From NCBI RefSeq assembly GCF_013114625.1, contig NZ_VTXD01000001.1:186001-250000 (forward strand): 64,000 nt of DNA, in the 5' to 3' direction. The translations under genes and the position numbers were made by a program. Source of the DNA: Vibrio sp. 99-70-13A1. GTDB taxonomy: Bacteria; Pseudomonadota; Gammaproteobacteria; Enterobacterales; Vibrionaceae. Shown here piece after piece: positions 26,631 to 36,315 of this stretch (within the stretch, counting starts at the first letter, position 1; each line of letters opens with the position of its first letter). The notes under the pieces are model-generated. The model ran no database searches, had not been told where the DNA came from, and worked only from the letters and a program-made list of their open reading frames with translations.

Positions 26631-27902
26631 ATGGCTCAATTTATCGATCGAAGGCTCAATGGAAAAAATAAGAGCGCTGTGAATAGGCAGCGTTTCTTAA
26701 GGCGCCATAAAGAGCAAATAAAGGAATCTGTGGCCGATGCAGTGAATCGACGTTCAATTACGAATACTGAATCAGGTGAAGACGTTACGATTCCACATAA
26801 AGACATAAAAGAACCAACTTTCCACCAAGGGCAAGGTGGAATGAGAGAACGTGTACATCCAGGCAATGACCAATTCATCACGGGCGATAAGATTGATCGC
26901 CCTAAAGGTGGCGGGCAAGGCGGAGGATCTGGGCAAGGTGATGCTAGTCAAGATGGTGAAGGTCAAGATGAGTTCACTTTTCAGATTTCTAAAGATGAAT
27001 ACTTAGATATTTTATTTGAAGATTTAGAGTTGCCTAATCTGGAAAAAAACCAGATGAATAAGATCACCGAATGGAAAACGCATCGCTCTGGTTATAAAAC
27101 GGCGGGGATTCCTTCAAATATTGCAATTGTTCGTTCATTGCAACAGTCGCTCGCGCGCCGCACAGCAATGACAGCAGGAAAAAGACGTCAACTTAATGAG
27201 TTGATAGATATGCTTGACCAAATACAAATGAAAGAGCCCGCGCAACCGTTCGAAGAGACACGTATAAAAGATGAAATAGCCGCTCTAAAAAAGAGAATTG
27301 AGAGCGTACCTTTCATTGACACGTTTGATTTACGTTATAAGAACTATGAAAAGCGCCCTATTCCTTCAAGCCAGGCTGTCATGTTCTGTTTGATGGATGT
27401 CTCTGGCTCTATGGACCAAGCAACCAAAGATATTGCAAAACGCTTCTACGTGTTGCTGTACCTATTTTTAAATCGAACTTACGAAAATGTAGATGTGGTA
27501 TTCATTCGTCATCACACTCAAGCCAAAGAAGTGGATGAGCATGAATTTTTCTATTCACAAGAGACAGGTGGCACGATTGTTTCTAGTGCATTGAAATTAA
27601 TGAACGAAATAATTGCAGATCGCTACCCAGTCGGAGAATGGAACATTTATGCAGCACAAGCCTCTGATGGAGATAACTGGGCTGATGACTCACCAAGATG
27701 TAAAGAATTGCTGGTGAATAAGCTCTTACCAAACTGCCAGTATTATTCTTATATAGAAATTACACGCCGTTCTCACCAAACTTTATGGCATGAATACGAG
27801 AAGCTAGAAACCAGTTTTCCTAATTTTGCTATGAAGAATATCAAAACGGTCGATGACATCTTCCCTGTATTTAGGGAACTCTTTAAGAAAGAGACAGCGT
27901 AA
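26631..27902 (+). CDS. yeaH: YeaH/YhbH family protein (DUF444)
   Basis: A 423-aa DUF444 protein, partner of YeaG. The N-terminal basic region ([19 protein letters not shown]) and Gly-rich linker (about 90-108) precede a von Willebrand A-like domain with a MIDAS-type motif, MDVSGSMD (about 254-261), plus a later TGGTIVSS Thr/Ser loop. This suggests metal-dependent protein binding. AGAGGGGG precedes the start. The genes are close together (37 bp to yeaG, 11 bp to ycgB), so the three are one operon. Confidence 0.92.
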   Translation: MAQFIDRRLNGKNKSAVNRQRFLRRHKEQIKESVADAVNRRSITNTESGEDVTIPHKDIKEPTFHQGQGGMRERVHPGNDQFITGDKIDRPKGGGQGGGSGQGDASQDGEGQDEFTFQISKDEYLDILFEDLELPNLEKNQMNKITEWKTHRSGYKTAGIPSNIAIVRSLQQSLARRTAMTAGKRRQLNELIDMLDQIQMKEPAQPFEETRIKDEIAALKKRIESVPFIDTFDLRYKNYEKRPIPSSQAVMFCLMDVSGSMDQATKDIAKRFYVLLYLFLNRTYENVDVVFIRHHTQAKEVDEHEFFYSQETGGTIVSSALKLMNEIIADRYPVGEWNIYAAQASDGDNWADDSPRCKELLVNKLLPNCQYYSYIEITRRSHQTLWHEYEKLETSFPNFAMKNIKTVDDIFPVFRELFKKETA

Positions 27903-27913
27903 GGAGATTTGCC

Positions 27914-29494
27914 ATGACAACGAAACCAGACGTTGCCGAAAAAGGCAAAACAAACGCACAAGCAGCGCCTAAAACGCGTGATACAAGTAAGCTTTTGCCT
28001 GACGGACCAGATTGGACTTTTCAGCTACTAGAGAAATATCACGTAGAAATTAAGCGCGTTGCAGAGCATTACCGCTTAGATACCTACCCAAACCAAATTG
28101 AAGTCATCACTTCAGAACAAATGATGGATGCTTATTCAAGCATCGGCATGCCTATCAATTATAACCATTGGTCCTTTGGTAAGAAATTCATCCAAACCGA
28201 GCAAAATTACAAACACGGTCAAATGGGGTTGGCATACGAGATCGTCATCAATTCTGACCCTTGTATTGCTTATTTAATGGAAGAAAATACGGTCACAATG
28301 CAAGCTCTTGTAATGGCGCATGCTTGTTACGGTCATAACTCATTCTTCAAAGGTAATTACCTATTTCAAACCTGGACAGATGCTAGTTCAATTATTGATT
28401 ACCTGTTATTTGCTAAAAAATACATCGCAAGTTGTGAAGAAAAGTACGGAGTTTCAGAGGTAGAAAAGCTGCTCGACTCTTGTCATGCTTTGATGAATTA
28501 CGGGGTAGATCGCTACAAACGACCAGAAAAAATATCTATCGCAGAAGAAACCGCAAGGCAGGAAGAAAGAGAAGCTTACTTACAATCTCAAGTAAATGAG
28601 TTATGGCGTACGGTACCAAAGGCAAAAGAAAAGGAAGAAGATCTGAAAGTTCGTTTTCCTTCAGAACCGCAAGAAAACATTCTTTATTTCATCGAAAAAC
28701 ATGCTCCTTTGCTTGAACCATGGCAACGTGAATGTGTGCGTATTGTGCGTAAAATCAGCCAGTATTATTACCCTCAAAAACAGACGCAAGTGATGAATGA
28801 AGGATGGGCGACTTATTGGCACTACACCATCTTGAACCATTTATATGATGAGGGTTTAGTTAGCGATAAGTTCATTCTTGAATTTCTACATAGCCACACC
28901 AGTGTTGTAGCGCAACCAGCATACAACAGCCCATACTTTAGTGGAATTAACCCCTATGCGCTTGGCTTTGCCATGTTTCGGGATATTCGTAGAATTTGTG
29001 AAGAGCCCACAGATGAGGATAAAGAATGGTTTCCTGAGTTAGCAGGAAGCGACTGGTTAGACTCTTTACATTTTGCGATGCATAACTTCAAAGATGAAAG
29101 CTTTATAAGCCAGTATCTCTCACCTAAATTAATCAGAGACTTTAAACTCTTTTCCATACTTGATGATGACAGGAAAAACCATATTGAAGTCAGTGCAATT
29201 CACGATGAGCCAGGCTATAGATTGATAAGAGAAAAACTTGCTGCTCAATATAACCTCAGTAACTTAGAGCCAAATATTCAAGTGTTCAATGTTGATATAC
29301 GCGGTGACCGGTCCATGACTTTGCAATATGTTCCACATGACCGCATTCCTTTAGATAAAGGCTATGACGAGGTATTAAAACACTTGTATCGTTTATGGGG
29401 CTTTGACGTCATCTTAGAAGAACTAAAAGATACGGGGCACAGAGAAATACTCGCAACTTGCCCTAAACGTAACGACTATGGCGCGAAAATTTAA
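27914..29494 (+). CDS. ycgB: SpoVR family protein YcgB
   Basis: A 526-aa SpoVR-like protein. E. coli YcgB (510 aa) is co-regulated with yeaGH by RpoS; in Bacillus SpoVR affects the spore cortex. Conserved His/Glu-rich motifs typical of the family are visible: HACYGHNSFFKGNYLF and NEGWATYWHY, which may bind metal. The first 25 residues (ending TNAQAAPKTRDTS) are a low-complexity extension. In enterics ycgB is usually unlinked from yeaGH; here it is in the same operon. AAGGAG precedes the ATG. Confidence 0.9.
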   Translation: MTTKPDVAEKGKTNAQAAPKTRDTSKLLPDGPDWTFQLLEKYHVEIKRVAEHYRLDTYPNQIEVITSEQMMDAYSSIGMPINYNHWSFGKKFIQTEQNYKHGQMGLAYEIVINSDPCIAYLMEENTVTMQALVMAHACYGHNSFFKGNYLFQTWTDASSIIDYLLFAKKYIASCEEKYGVSEVEKLLDSCHALMNYGVDRYKRPEKISIAEETARQEEREAYLQSQVNELWRTVPKAKEKEEDLKVRFPSEPQENILYFIEKHAPLLEPWQRECVRIVRKISQYYYPQKQTQVMNEGWATYWHYTILNHLYDEGLVSDKFILEFLHSHTSVVAQPAYNSPYFSGINPYALGFAMFRDIRRICEEPTDEDKEWFPELAGSDWLDSLHFAMHNFKDESFISQYLSPKLIRDFKLFSILDDDRKNHIEVSAIHDEPGYRLIREKLAAQYNLSNLEPNIQVFNVDIRGDRSMTLQYVPHDRIPLDKGYDEVLKHLYRLWGFDVILEELKDTGHREILATCPKRNDYGAKI

Positions 29495-29582
29495 ACTCTG
29501 TATTAGGACATGGAAATAGAGAAGCAATTCACCTAAGAAAGCTAAGAGTAGACAATCCTAGTAGCTGTTCAATTATCAATAA

Positions 29583-29614
29583 AAAAGCGCACAGACTAAA
29601 CCTGTGCGCTTTTA
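29583..29614 (+). terminator. Terminator after the yeaG-yeaH-ycgB operon
   Basis: AAAAGCGCACAG pairs with CTGTGCGCTTTT around a 7-base loop, with flanking A and T runs. Confidence 0.85.
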
Positions 29615-29720
29615 CTATTTTCCAGTTTCGTGAACAGTTATCAATCTCGAAAACAGTTTAAGGATCGTGAACGACTTCAGGATCAAGAATGCCGTAGAAA
29701 CACAAAACTGACATGTTCAA

Positions 29721-30788
29721 TTAAACGATAGGCTTTTGACCGCGTTCAATTAGCTTCATTAATACGTTGTCTGCCGATTTACCAGCAACACCTGCCAATT
29801 TATCAGACAGCTTTTTCTTTTGTACGTAGTTAATGGCCAAAACAGTTTTGTCTTTACAAGCCTCAACCACCAAATCATCTGAGGTACGAAGTTCATCAAC
29901 AAGACCTAACTCATGAGCTTGTGTACCAAACCAGTGTTCGCCTGTTGCTACTTTTTCCAAATCTAAAGCTGGGCGATGATCTCGAATGAAATTTTTAAAC
30001 AGATCATACGTTTCTTCTAGCTCTTCTTTAAACTTCTCACGAGCTTTATCGCTGTTCTCACCAAACATGGTCAGTGTGCGTTTATACTCACCCGCAGTAA
30101 GCTGTTCAAATTCAATATCATGCTTTTTAAGAAGCTTATTGAAATTAGGTAGCTGAGCAATCACGCCAATAGAACCAACAATCGCAAACGGTGCAGAAAC
30201 AATTTTGTCTGCGATACATGCCATCATGTAGCCACCACTTGCCGCGACTTTATCAACAGAAATAGTAAGAGGCAGACCAGCAGCTTTAATACGATCTAAC
30301 TGAGAAGAAGCTAGACCATAACCATGTACCATGCCACCGCCCGATTCAAGTTTAAGCAAAACTTCGTCGCCTTCACGTGCAACCGCTATAACCGCTGTCA
30401 CCTCTTCACGTAACGAAGCCACTTCTTTTGCATCAATGCTGCCATTGAAATCTAGAACAAACAGGTGAGCTTCACGCTTGCTATCTAACTCACCTTCTTT
30501 TGCGGCTTTTTTGATTTCTTTATCACGAGATTTGTTTTTTTCTTTTTCTGTTTTCTTTTCAGCTTTATCGCGAGCTTTAATAAAAGCTTCATCATGCAAA
30601 TGATGCTCTAACTGCTCAATCGTTTGTTTATGGTGCTCTGATAGGTTAGTGATTTCCAATTCACCTTTTATCGCACTTGATTTTCCACCTACTGATTTAG
30701 CAATAACTAAAATAGCAATAATGGCAATTACGACTGTCGCAATCTTGGCTAAAAACAAGCCGTAGTCCAACAAAAATTCCAATGTCAT
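29721..30788 (-). CDS. sohB: Inner-membrane peptidase SohB (S49 family)
   Basis: A 355-aa signal-peptide-peptidase-like serine protease. An N-terminal TM anchor (about 8-30, IATVVIAIIAILVIA) is followed by a very charged Lys/Glu linker (about 60-105) and the S49 domain. The nucleophile Ser is in AASGGYMMA, and the oxyanion region is ESGGGMVHG. E. coli SohB is 349 aa. The active site faces the periplasm. It is divergent from yciK, as in E. coli where the two are also neighbours. Confidence 0.92.
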   Translation of the reverse strand: MTLEFLLDYGLFLAKIATVVIAIIAILVIAKSVGGKSSAIKGELEITNLSEHHKQTIEQLEHHLHDEAFIKARDKAEKKTEKEKNKSRDKEIKKAAKEGELDSKREAHLFVLDFNGSIDAKEVASLREEVTAVIAVAREGDEVLLKLESGGGMVHGYGLASSQLDRIKAAGLPLTISVDKVAASGGYMMACIADKIVSAPFAIVGSIGVIAQLPNFNKLLKKHDIEFEQLTAGEYKRTLTMFGENSDKAREKFKEELEETYDLFKNFIRDHRPALDLEKVATGEHWFGTQAHELGLVDELRTSDDLVVEACKDKTVLAINYVQKKKLSDKLAGVAGKSADNVLMKLIERGQKPIV

Positions 30789-30922
30789 ATCCCCTAATGT
30801 ATGAATTAGTGTATTGTAACGATCTTGTCACGATTACCAAGAATTTCTACTCATTCCTGAGGTTATCTGTGTGATAAAACATCAATGGAATGACTTACAT
30901 AATTAAAAGAAGGATGCGCACA

Positions 30923-31663
30923 GTGGATTACCCAATCTCTAAAGATGCCCTCAAAGATAAAGTAATTTTAGTTACAGGAGCAGGAGCGGGTATTGGTCGC
31001 CAAGCTGCTCTTAGTTTTGCTCAACATGGGGCAACGGTAATTTTACTCGGTCGTAATGTTAAGAACCTTGAATTCATTTACGATGAAATTGAGTCTGCGG
31101 GTTACCCACAGGCGGCAATTATCCCCCTTGATCTAAAAGGGGCAACAAAGCAAAACTATATTGATATGGCAGAAACGATTGAAGGTCAATTTGGTCGTTT
31201 AGATGGCTTATTACATAACGCAGGCGTTTTAGGCACGTTAAGTCCATTTGACCAGATTGATGAAGATACTTTTGATGATGTTATGCAAATAAACGTTAAA
31301 GCCGAGTTTTTAATGACTCAAGCATTACTTCCTATCATCAAAAAGTCTGAAGCTGGCAGAATTGTTTTTACCTCTTCAACTGTTGGTCATTCTGGTCGCA
31401 CTTTCTGGGGGACTTACGCTATATCTAAGTTTGCCACAGAAGGAATGATGCAGATTTTAGCCGATGAATTGGAAGATACAGCAATTCGAGTGAATGCTAT
31501 TAACCCAGGGGCGACACAAACTCGCATGCGCGCGAAAGCGTACCCAGGTGAAGATGCAAATACATTAAAAGCACCTATCGACATTATGCCGCTTTATTTA
31601 CATTTGATGAACCCTGAAACAACAGATGTGAATGGTCAATGTATTGATGCGCAACCGAAATAA
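30923..31663 (+). CDS. yciK: Short-chain dehydrogenase YciK
   Basis: A 246-aa SDR oxidoreductase. Cofactor motif TGAGAGIG (about 19-26), NAG in HNAGVLG, catalytic Ser in FTSSTVG, and YxxxK as YAISK. The start is GTG 30923 with AGAAGG 9 bp upstream. This matches E. coli YciK residue for residue in length (252 aa). The in-frame ATGs at 30890 and 30914 would add an unlikely tail or sit on the ribosome site. The substrate is unknown. Confidence 0.88.
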   Translation: MDYPISKDALKDKVILVTGAGAGIGRQAALSFAQHGATVILLGRNVKNLEFIYDEIESAGYPQAAIIPLDLKGATKQNYIDMAETIEGQFGRLDGLLHNAGVLGTLSPFDQIDEDTFDDVMQINVKAEFLMTQALLPIIKKSEAGRIVFTSSTVGHSGRTFWGTYAISKFATEGMMQILADELEDTAIRVNAINPGATQTRMRAKAYPGEDANTLKAPIDIMPLYLHLMNPETTDVNGQCIDAQPK

Positions 31664-31760
31664 CTTGCGATATTGTTAACGGTTATTCCACAGGAAAATT
31701 CAAAATAGTCGTTGTAAGATATCTAGATTGAACAACTTCTATTTTATTCAGATAAAGAAA

Positions 31761-31786
31761 AAGGGAGGCAAGCCTCCCTTTTAAAT
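31761..31786. terminator. Terminator between yciK and a small leftward ORF
   Basis: AAGGGAGGC and GCCTCCCTT form a near-perfect palindrome with A and T runs on the two flanks, usable in both directions. Confidence 0.75.
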
Positions 31787-31798
31787 CAATTCGTTAAG

Positions 31799-31894
31799 TT
31801 AACCCTTAACTTCAGCTTCCATACGTCTTTTCTTAATTTCCTTATACAGTAAAATACTTAAAGTCATGACGACTTTAGATGTTAACCATATCAT
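31799..31894 (-). CDS. Possible 31-aa small protein
   Basis: This leftward ORF encodes MIWLTSKVVMTLSILLYK followed by a basic/acidic tail (EIKKRRMEAEVKG). The first half is a short hydrophobic helix, so the peptide could be membrane-associated. AGGGTAG lies about 10 bp upstream and a strong terminator lies 15 bp downstream, which supports a real transcript. No family is recognised. Confidence 0.4.
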   Translation of the reverse strand: MIWLTSKVVMTLSILLYKEIKKRRMEAEVKG

Positions 31895-32029
31895 TGTAGG
31901 AACTACCCTAAAATTTAGATGAAAAGTTACGTTAGATAGTTTTACATATTTCACTATGTAAAATATGTATGGTTAATATAACAACTATTTATCAAATCGT
32001 CATCAATTCTATATGGAACAGCACCCTAA

Positions 32030-32971
32030 TTATAAAATCTGACGCAGTCTGTCTTGAGCTACTTGAACCAACAAATCTGGCTGGAACTTAGATATGAAGC
32101 GGTCACACCCTACTTTTTCAACCATAGCTTCATTAAAACTGCCGCTTAAAGACGTGTTTAACGTAATGAAAAGATCATGCATACGAGGATCACTGCGCAC
32201 TTCATGTGTCAGCTTATAGCCATCCATTTCCGGCATTTCTGCATCGGTAATCATCAACAGCAACTCTTCATTTATATTCTTACCAGCATCACACCAAGAC
32301 TTAAGTAAATTCAGCGCTTCTAGCCCGTCTCGGCATTCAATAATATTAAGCCCAAGCTGAGATAAAGTGCCTTTAACTTGATTTCTTGCCGTTGAGGAAT
32401 CATCCACGATTAGTACATTTCGACCAATCATTTCATTGGCTAACTGCGAATCTAAAATACCTTCAGAGATCGATACATCGTATTCAATGATCTCAGCTAG
32501 TACTTTCTCAACATCAATGATCTCAACAATTTTAGTTAACTTCTCTTCTTCGATATGAGTAATCGCAGTTAGATAATTGTTTCGCCCTGAAGTTCTCGGT
32601 GGTGGCTGAATTTCAGTCCATGCCGTATTAACAATATTACGGACTTGCCCCACAAGGAAACCTTGAACACTTCGGTTATATTCCGTAATGATAAGATTTT
32701 GTTCTTGCGAATCATCTCTTGAAGGAGGAAAGCCAATGGCACTTCGAAGATCGATAACAGGTACAGATTCACCGCGAAGTGAAGCCACACCTGTGATGTG
32801 ATGATGAGCCCCAGGCAATCGAGTCAAAGGTGGGACTTTTAAAACTTCTTTAACTTTAAATACGTTAATCGCGAAAAGTTGACGACTATTTAAACTAAAC
32901 AAAAGTAGCTCAAGTCGGTTTTCACCAACGAGCTTAGTTCTTTGGTCAACTGAGTTTAAAACTCCAGACAT
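32030..32971 (-). CDS. cheV: Chemotaxis coupling protein CheV
   Basis: A 313-aa protein with a CheW-like domain (about 15-165, LLLFSLNSRQLFAINVFKV) fused to a response-regulator receiver (about 182-313). The phospho-acceptor Asp is in ITDAEMPEMDG and the acidic pair is in LIVDDS. The conserved Lys appears in FISKFQPD. It couples chemoreceptors to CheA, with phosphorylation tuning adaptation. Monocistronic; Vibrio genomes carry several cheV copies, so the exact paralogue is not assigned. Confidence 0.92.
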   Translation of the reverse strand: MSGVLNSVDQRTKLVGENRLELLLFSLNSRQLFAINVFKVKEVLKVPPLTRLPGAHHHITGVASLRGESVPVIDLRSAIGFPPSRDDSQEQNLIITEYNRSVQGFLVGQVRNIVNTAWTEIQPPPRTSGRNNYLTAITHIEEEKLTKIVEIIDVEKVLAEIIEYDVSISEGILDSQLANEMIGRNVLIVDDSSTARNQVKGTLSQLGLNIIECRDGLEALNLLKSWCDAGKNINEELLLMITDAEMPEMDGYKLTHEVRSDPRMHDLFITLNTSLSGSFNEAMVEKVGCDRFISKFQPDLLVQVAQDRLRQIL

Positions 32972-33140
32972 ACAACACCCTAGTAATCACTATAACTATA
33001 ATTATATCTATAGTTACCATAGCCCAAGTCAATAAGCTTAGATATCAATAAAAGCGTTTCTAAAGATAAACTCTAAAAATGTTAAAGCAAATCACAAGAA
33101 CTCAGTACACTAAACAGCAGTTAGGTTTGACTAATATTCG

Positions 33141-34358
33141 TTAACCTTCAATCACTTTCATTAGCAATTGCCCATCAAAAAGAGCTTGTTTGACCAAAGC
33201 TGCGCCAGGCATTGTGGCTTGCTTATAAAAACGAGACTCCACTAATTCAAGGTCTTGCTGGTAAACAGGTAAAGACTGCTCTTCAATACACTTTTGAATG
33301 ACAGGAAACAAAACCTCTTTAGCTTGGTTAATTGCACCACCAATCAAGATTTTTTCAGGGTTAAACAGATTAATCACCATCGCTATCGCTGAACCTAAGT
33401 ATTGACCAAGTTGCTCAATAACTTCAACTGCGAGAGGATCACCTTGTGCAGCAGCTCCGCAAATATTTTCCAAAGAAATCGTTTCTAACTCACTTAGGCT
33501 AGATTGCTCGCCATTAGCAATCCGTTCTGTAACTTGCTCTCGAATCGCTTTTGAGCTCGCAACCGTTTCTAAACAGCCTCGATTACCACAGTGGCACTGC
33601 TTGCCATTCTTATCGATTTGGATGTGACCGAGTTCGCCAATGTTACCGTGTCGACCCTGCAATACTCTCCCATCCAGAATAATCCCGGCACCAAGACCGT
33701 GGTGGATAGAAATAAGTACCGAGTTTTCATTATTCTGTGAGTTACCAAATAGCTTTTCAGCCAATGCCCACGCTCTTGTGTCATTTGCAATAAATACAGG
33801 TAAGCCAGTTTCTTTATAAATCTCAGGGCCAAGTGCCAGGTTTTCCACGTTGTAGTGAGGCATCTGAAGCACAATACCCTCTTCAGAATTGACTAAACCC
33901 GGTAACGTAATCGCAATGCTCGTTACCCTGTCTAATTGCTCTGAATAGGTTTGAAAAAACTCGTCGATTTCATGAAGAAGACGAGCTAATACATCGTCTT
34001 GATCTATTTCATGAATATCAATTTTTGTATCAATTAAAACATCGCCCCCCAATTCATGGAGTGCGATCGTCAAATACCCTCGACCGAGACGCATCGATAG
34101 GAATTGCCATCCTTCGTTATTGGTTTGTAAACCAACAGCAGGGCGGCCTCGACTTGTCGCTTCTTGAACCGTAGTTTCATGAATAAGATGCGCTTCTATG
34201 AGTTCACGAGTAATTTTGGTAATACTCGCCGGAGCCAACTGACTTTGCTTGGACAAATCGATACGAGAAATGGGACCTTTAAGGTCTATTAGTTTATATA
34301 CACGACCAGCATTGACCTGTTTGATATGATCAATATGGCCCGGTTGAGCCATGTACAT
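33141..34358 (-). CDS. mlc: ROK-family glucose repressor Mlc
   Basis: A 405-aa transcription factor, nearly the length of E. coli Mlc (406). The N-terminus (QPGHIDHIKQVNAGRVYKLI) and winged helix (APASITKITREL) match Mlc, not NagC. The ROK zinc motif CHCGNRGCLE is complete. Mlc represses ptsG and other PTS genes and is sequestered at the membrane by dephosphorylated IIB-Glc during glucose uptake. Here ptsG lies only 7 kb away. GGAG lies 7 bp before the start. Divergent from pykA. Confidence 0.92.
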   Translation of the reverse strand: MYMAQPGHIDHIKQVNAGRVYKLIDLKGPISRIDLSKQSQLAPASITKITRELIEAHLIHETTVQEATSRGRPAVGLQTNNEGWQFLSMRLGRGYLTIALHELGGDVLIDTKIDIHEIDQDDVLARLLHEIDEFFQTYSEQLDRVTSIAITLPGLVNSEEGIVLQMPHYNVENLALGPEIYKETGLPVFIANDTRAWALAEKLFGNSQNNENSVLISIHHGLGAGIILDGRVLQGRHGNIGELGHIQIDKNGKQCHCGNRGCLETVASSKAIREQVTERIANGEQSSLSELETISLENICGAAAQGDPLAVEVIEQLGQYLGSAIAMVINLFNPEKILIGGAINQAKEVLFPVIQKCIEEQSLPVYQQDLELVESRFYKQATMPGAALVKQALFDGQLLMKVIEG

Positions 34359-34672
34359 TTTATGCTCCAGAAATCATTAACAAAGCAATTTTTTTACTTT
34401 GCGAAGTAATTGTGAAGTCACTTGGTATATCGCCGTGACAGGCATCACGTATATACACGAATCTTTGTGTATCTAGTCAAATAGTTCAATAAAAATTAAC
34501 ACTTATTCTAACAAATACTGACTTATTTTTTTAAGTAAAATATCTAACCACATACCATTAAATACCTTATTTGCTGATTATTTTCCCTTCGAATTCGCTA
34601 ATTTGTATGGCCTCCCCAAATAAAATGGTCATTAATGCATATACTTAATTTAGTTGAACACAGGAGACTCCA
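34359..34672. other. Divergent intergenic region, mlc and pykA
   Basis: This 314-bp AT-rich gap holds both promoters and a small inverted repeat around 34450-34475 (TACACGAA and TTTGTGTA). CAGGAGA precedes pykA. No RNA gene or ORF is seen. Confidence 0.5.
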
Positions 34673-36118
34673 ATGACAGCTGAATTACGGAAAACAAAAA
34701 TTGTCACAACACTTGGTCCATCGACAGATAAAGACAACGTTCTTGAAGAAATAATCAAAGCAGGTGCAAACGTTGTTCGTATGAATTTTTCTCACGGAAC
34801 CAGTGAAGATCATATTCTTAGGGCTCAGAAAGTAAGAGCCATAGCTGCAAAGTTAGGGACTCAAGTCGCCATCTTAGGTGACTTACAAGGACCAAAAATT
34901 CGAGTTTCAACCTTTAGAGATGGCAAAGTTCAGTTAACCGTCGGTGATAACTTTACACTTGATAGTAGCCTTGGCTTAGGGGAAGGCACAGCCGAGTCAG
35001 TAGGGCTGGATTATAAAGAGCTTCCCAATGATGTTTGTTCGGGAGATGTTTTGCTATTGGATGATGGTCGCGTTCAGCTACAAGTCACTGAAGTAGAGGG
35101 TTGTAAAGTCCACACCAAAGTTACCATTGGTGGTCCCTTATCAAACAATAAAGGCATCAATAAAAAAGGTGGTGGGCTTTCTGCTGAAGCTCTAACCGAG
35201 AAAGACAAAAGAGATATTGTCACAGCGGCTCAGATCAAGGTTGATTTTTTAGCGATATCTTTTCCAAGAAATGGCGCCGATATGGTGTATGCCCGAAAGC
35301 TTGCACGTGAAGCCGGTCTTGAAGCGCATTTAGTCGCCAAAGTGGAAAGAGCTGAGACAGTTGCAACTGAAGAGAGCATGGACGACATCATTATGGCATC
35401 AGATGTTGTCATGGTTGCCCGTGGTGACCTTGGGGTTGAAATTGGTGATCCAGAGCTTGTTGGAGTACAAAAGCAGCTTATAAGACGCGCTAGGGCGCTT
35501 AATCGCACTGTCATTACTGCGACGCAAATGATGGAATCTATGATGTCAGCACCAATGCCAACACGAGCAGAAGTGATGGATGTGGCTAATGCAGTATTAG
35601 ATGGAACCGACGCGGTGATGCTATCGGGTGAAACCGCAGCAGGTGATTACCCAATTGAAACCGTCAAATCGATGGCTGAAGTGTGTGTTGGGGCAGAGAA
35701 GATGGCTTCGGTTAATCAATCCAACTATCGAATTGATCGCACGTTTGTCACGGCTGAAGAAACGGTCTCTATGGCTACTATCTATTCTGCAAACCATATG
35801 GAAGGTATCAAAGGCGTTGTCACTTTAACAGAATCAGGTAGAACGGCTTTGATGATGTCACGGCTCAGTGCAGATATGCCTATTTATGCTTTATCTCGAA
35901 ATGAAGAAACCCTCAATCGTTGCGCATTGTATAGAGGCGTCACACCCATTTATTTTGAAACAGACGAAGAAGATAGCCTAGATATTGCTTTATCAACACT
36001 AAAGAATCTAAAAGGCAAAGGTCACTTAAAATTTGGCGATCTCGTCATCATCACTCAAGGCGATATTATGGATGTTGCTGGGTCAACAAACTGCATGCGG
36101 ATTCTTCCAGTCACTTAA
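34673..36118 (+). CDS. pykA: Pyruvate kinase II (PykA type)
   Basis: A 481-aa glycolytic enzyme making pyruvate and ATP from phosphoenolpyruvate. It aligns throughout with E. coli PykA (480 aa). Substrate and metal motifs: [15 protein letters not shown], the catalytic-region VAKVERAE, and [20 protein letters not shown] is conserved. PykA-type enzymes are AMP-activated rather than fructose-bisphosphate-activated. It lies divergent from mlc, placing sugar control and glycolysis together. Confidence 0.95.
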   Translation: MTAELRKTKIVTTLGPSTDKDNVLEEIIKAGANVVRMNFSHGTSEDHILRAQKVRAIAAKLGTQVAILGDLQGPKIRVSTFRDGKVQLTVGDNFTLDSSLGLGEGTAESVGLDYKELPNDVCSGDVLLLDDGRVQLQVTEVEGCKVHTKVTIGGPLSNNKGINKKGGGLSAEALTEKDKRDIVTAAQIKVDFLAISFPRNGADMVYARKLAREAGLEAHLVAKVERAETVATEESMDDIIMASDVVMVARGDLGVEIGDPELVGVQKQLIRRARALNRTVITATQMMESMMSAPMPTRAEVMDVANAVLDGTDAVMLSGETAAGDYPIETVKSMAEVCVGAEKMASVNQSNYRIDRTFVTAEETVSMATIYSANHMEGIKGVVTLTESGRTALMMSRLSADMPIYALSRNEETLNRCALYRGVTPIYFETDEEDSLDIALSTLKNLKGKGHLKFGDLVIITQGDIMDVAGSTNCMRILPVT

Positions 36119-36130
36119 TGGTTAATTTGT

Positions 36131-36190
36131 TAGTGATAGCTTTGCCCGGATAATGACAGCTTTGCCGGGTTAGTGACAAATTTTTCGGAA
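36131..36190 (+). repeat. Three imperfect 20-bp tandem repeats, possible IS21-type end relic
   Basis: Units at 36131-36150, 36151-36170 and 36171-36190 share the pattern TAxTGACAGCTTTGCCGG. The first two agree at 16 of 20 positions; the third is more diverged. Multiple 20-bp terminal repeats are typical of IS21-family ends. No transposase is nearby. Confidence 0.5.
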
Positions 36191-36227
36191 CTCTGAATTT
36201 GCAGATCCTGAATTTGCTAGAGAACCT

Positions 36228-36277
36228 AAAACGAAATGAAGCACTAATCATAGTGCTTCATTTGTCGTTTATTTTTT
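36228..36277. terminator. Bidirectional terminator, pykA and patatin gene
   Basis: AAATGAAGCACTA (36234-36246) pairs perfectly with TAGTGCTTCATTT (36251-36263), with outer AAACG/CGTTT pairing and a T-run to the right. Confidence 0.85.
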
Positions 36278-36315
36278 GATTAAATTATCTAGGTTAGGTT
36301 CTGGGCATGACTCAT

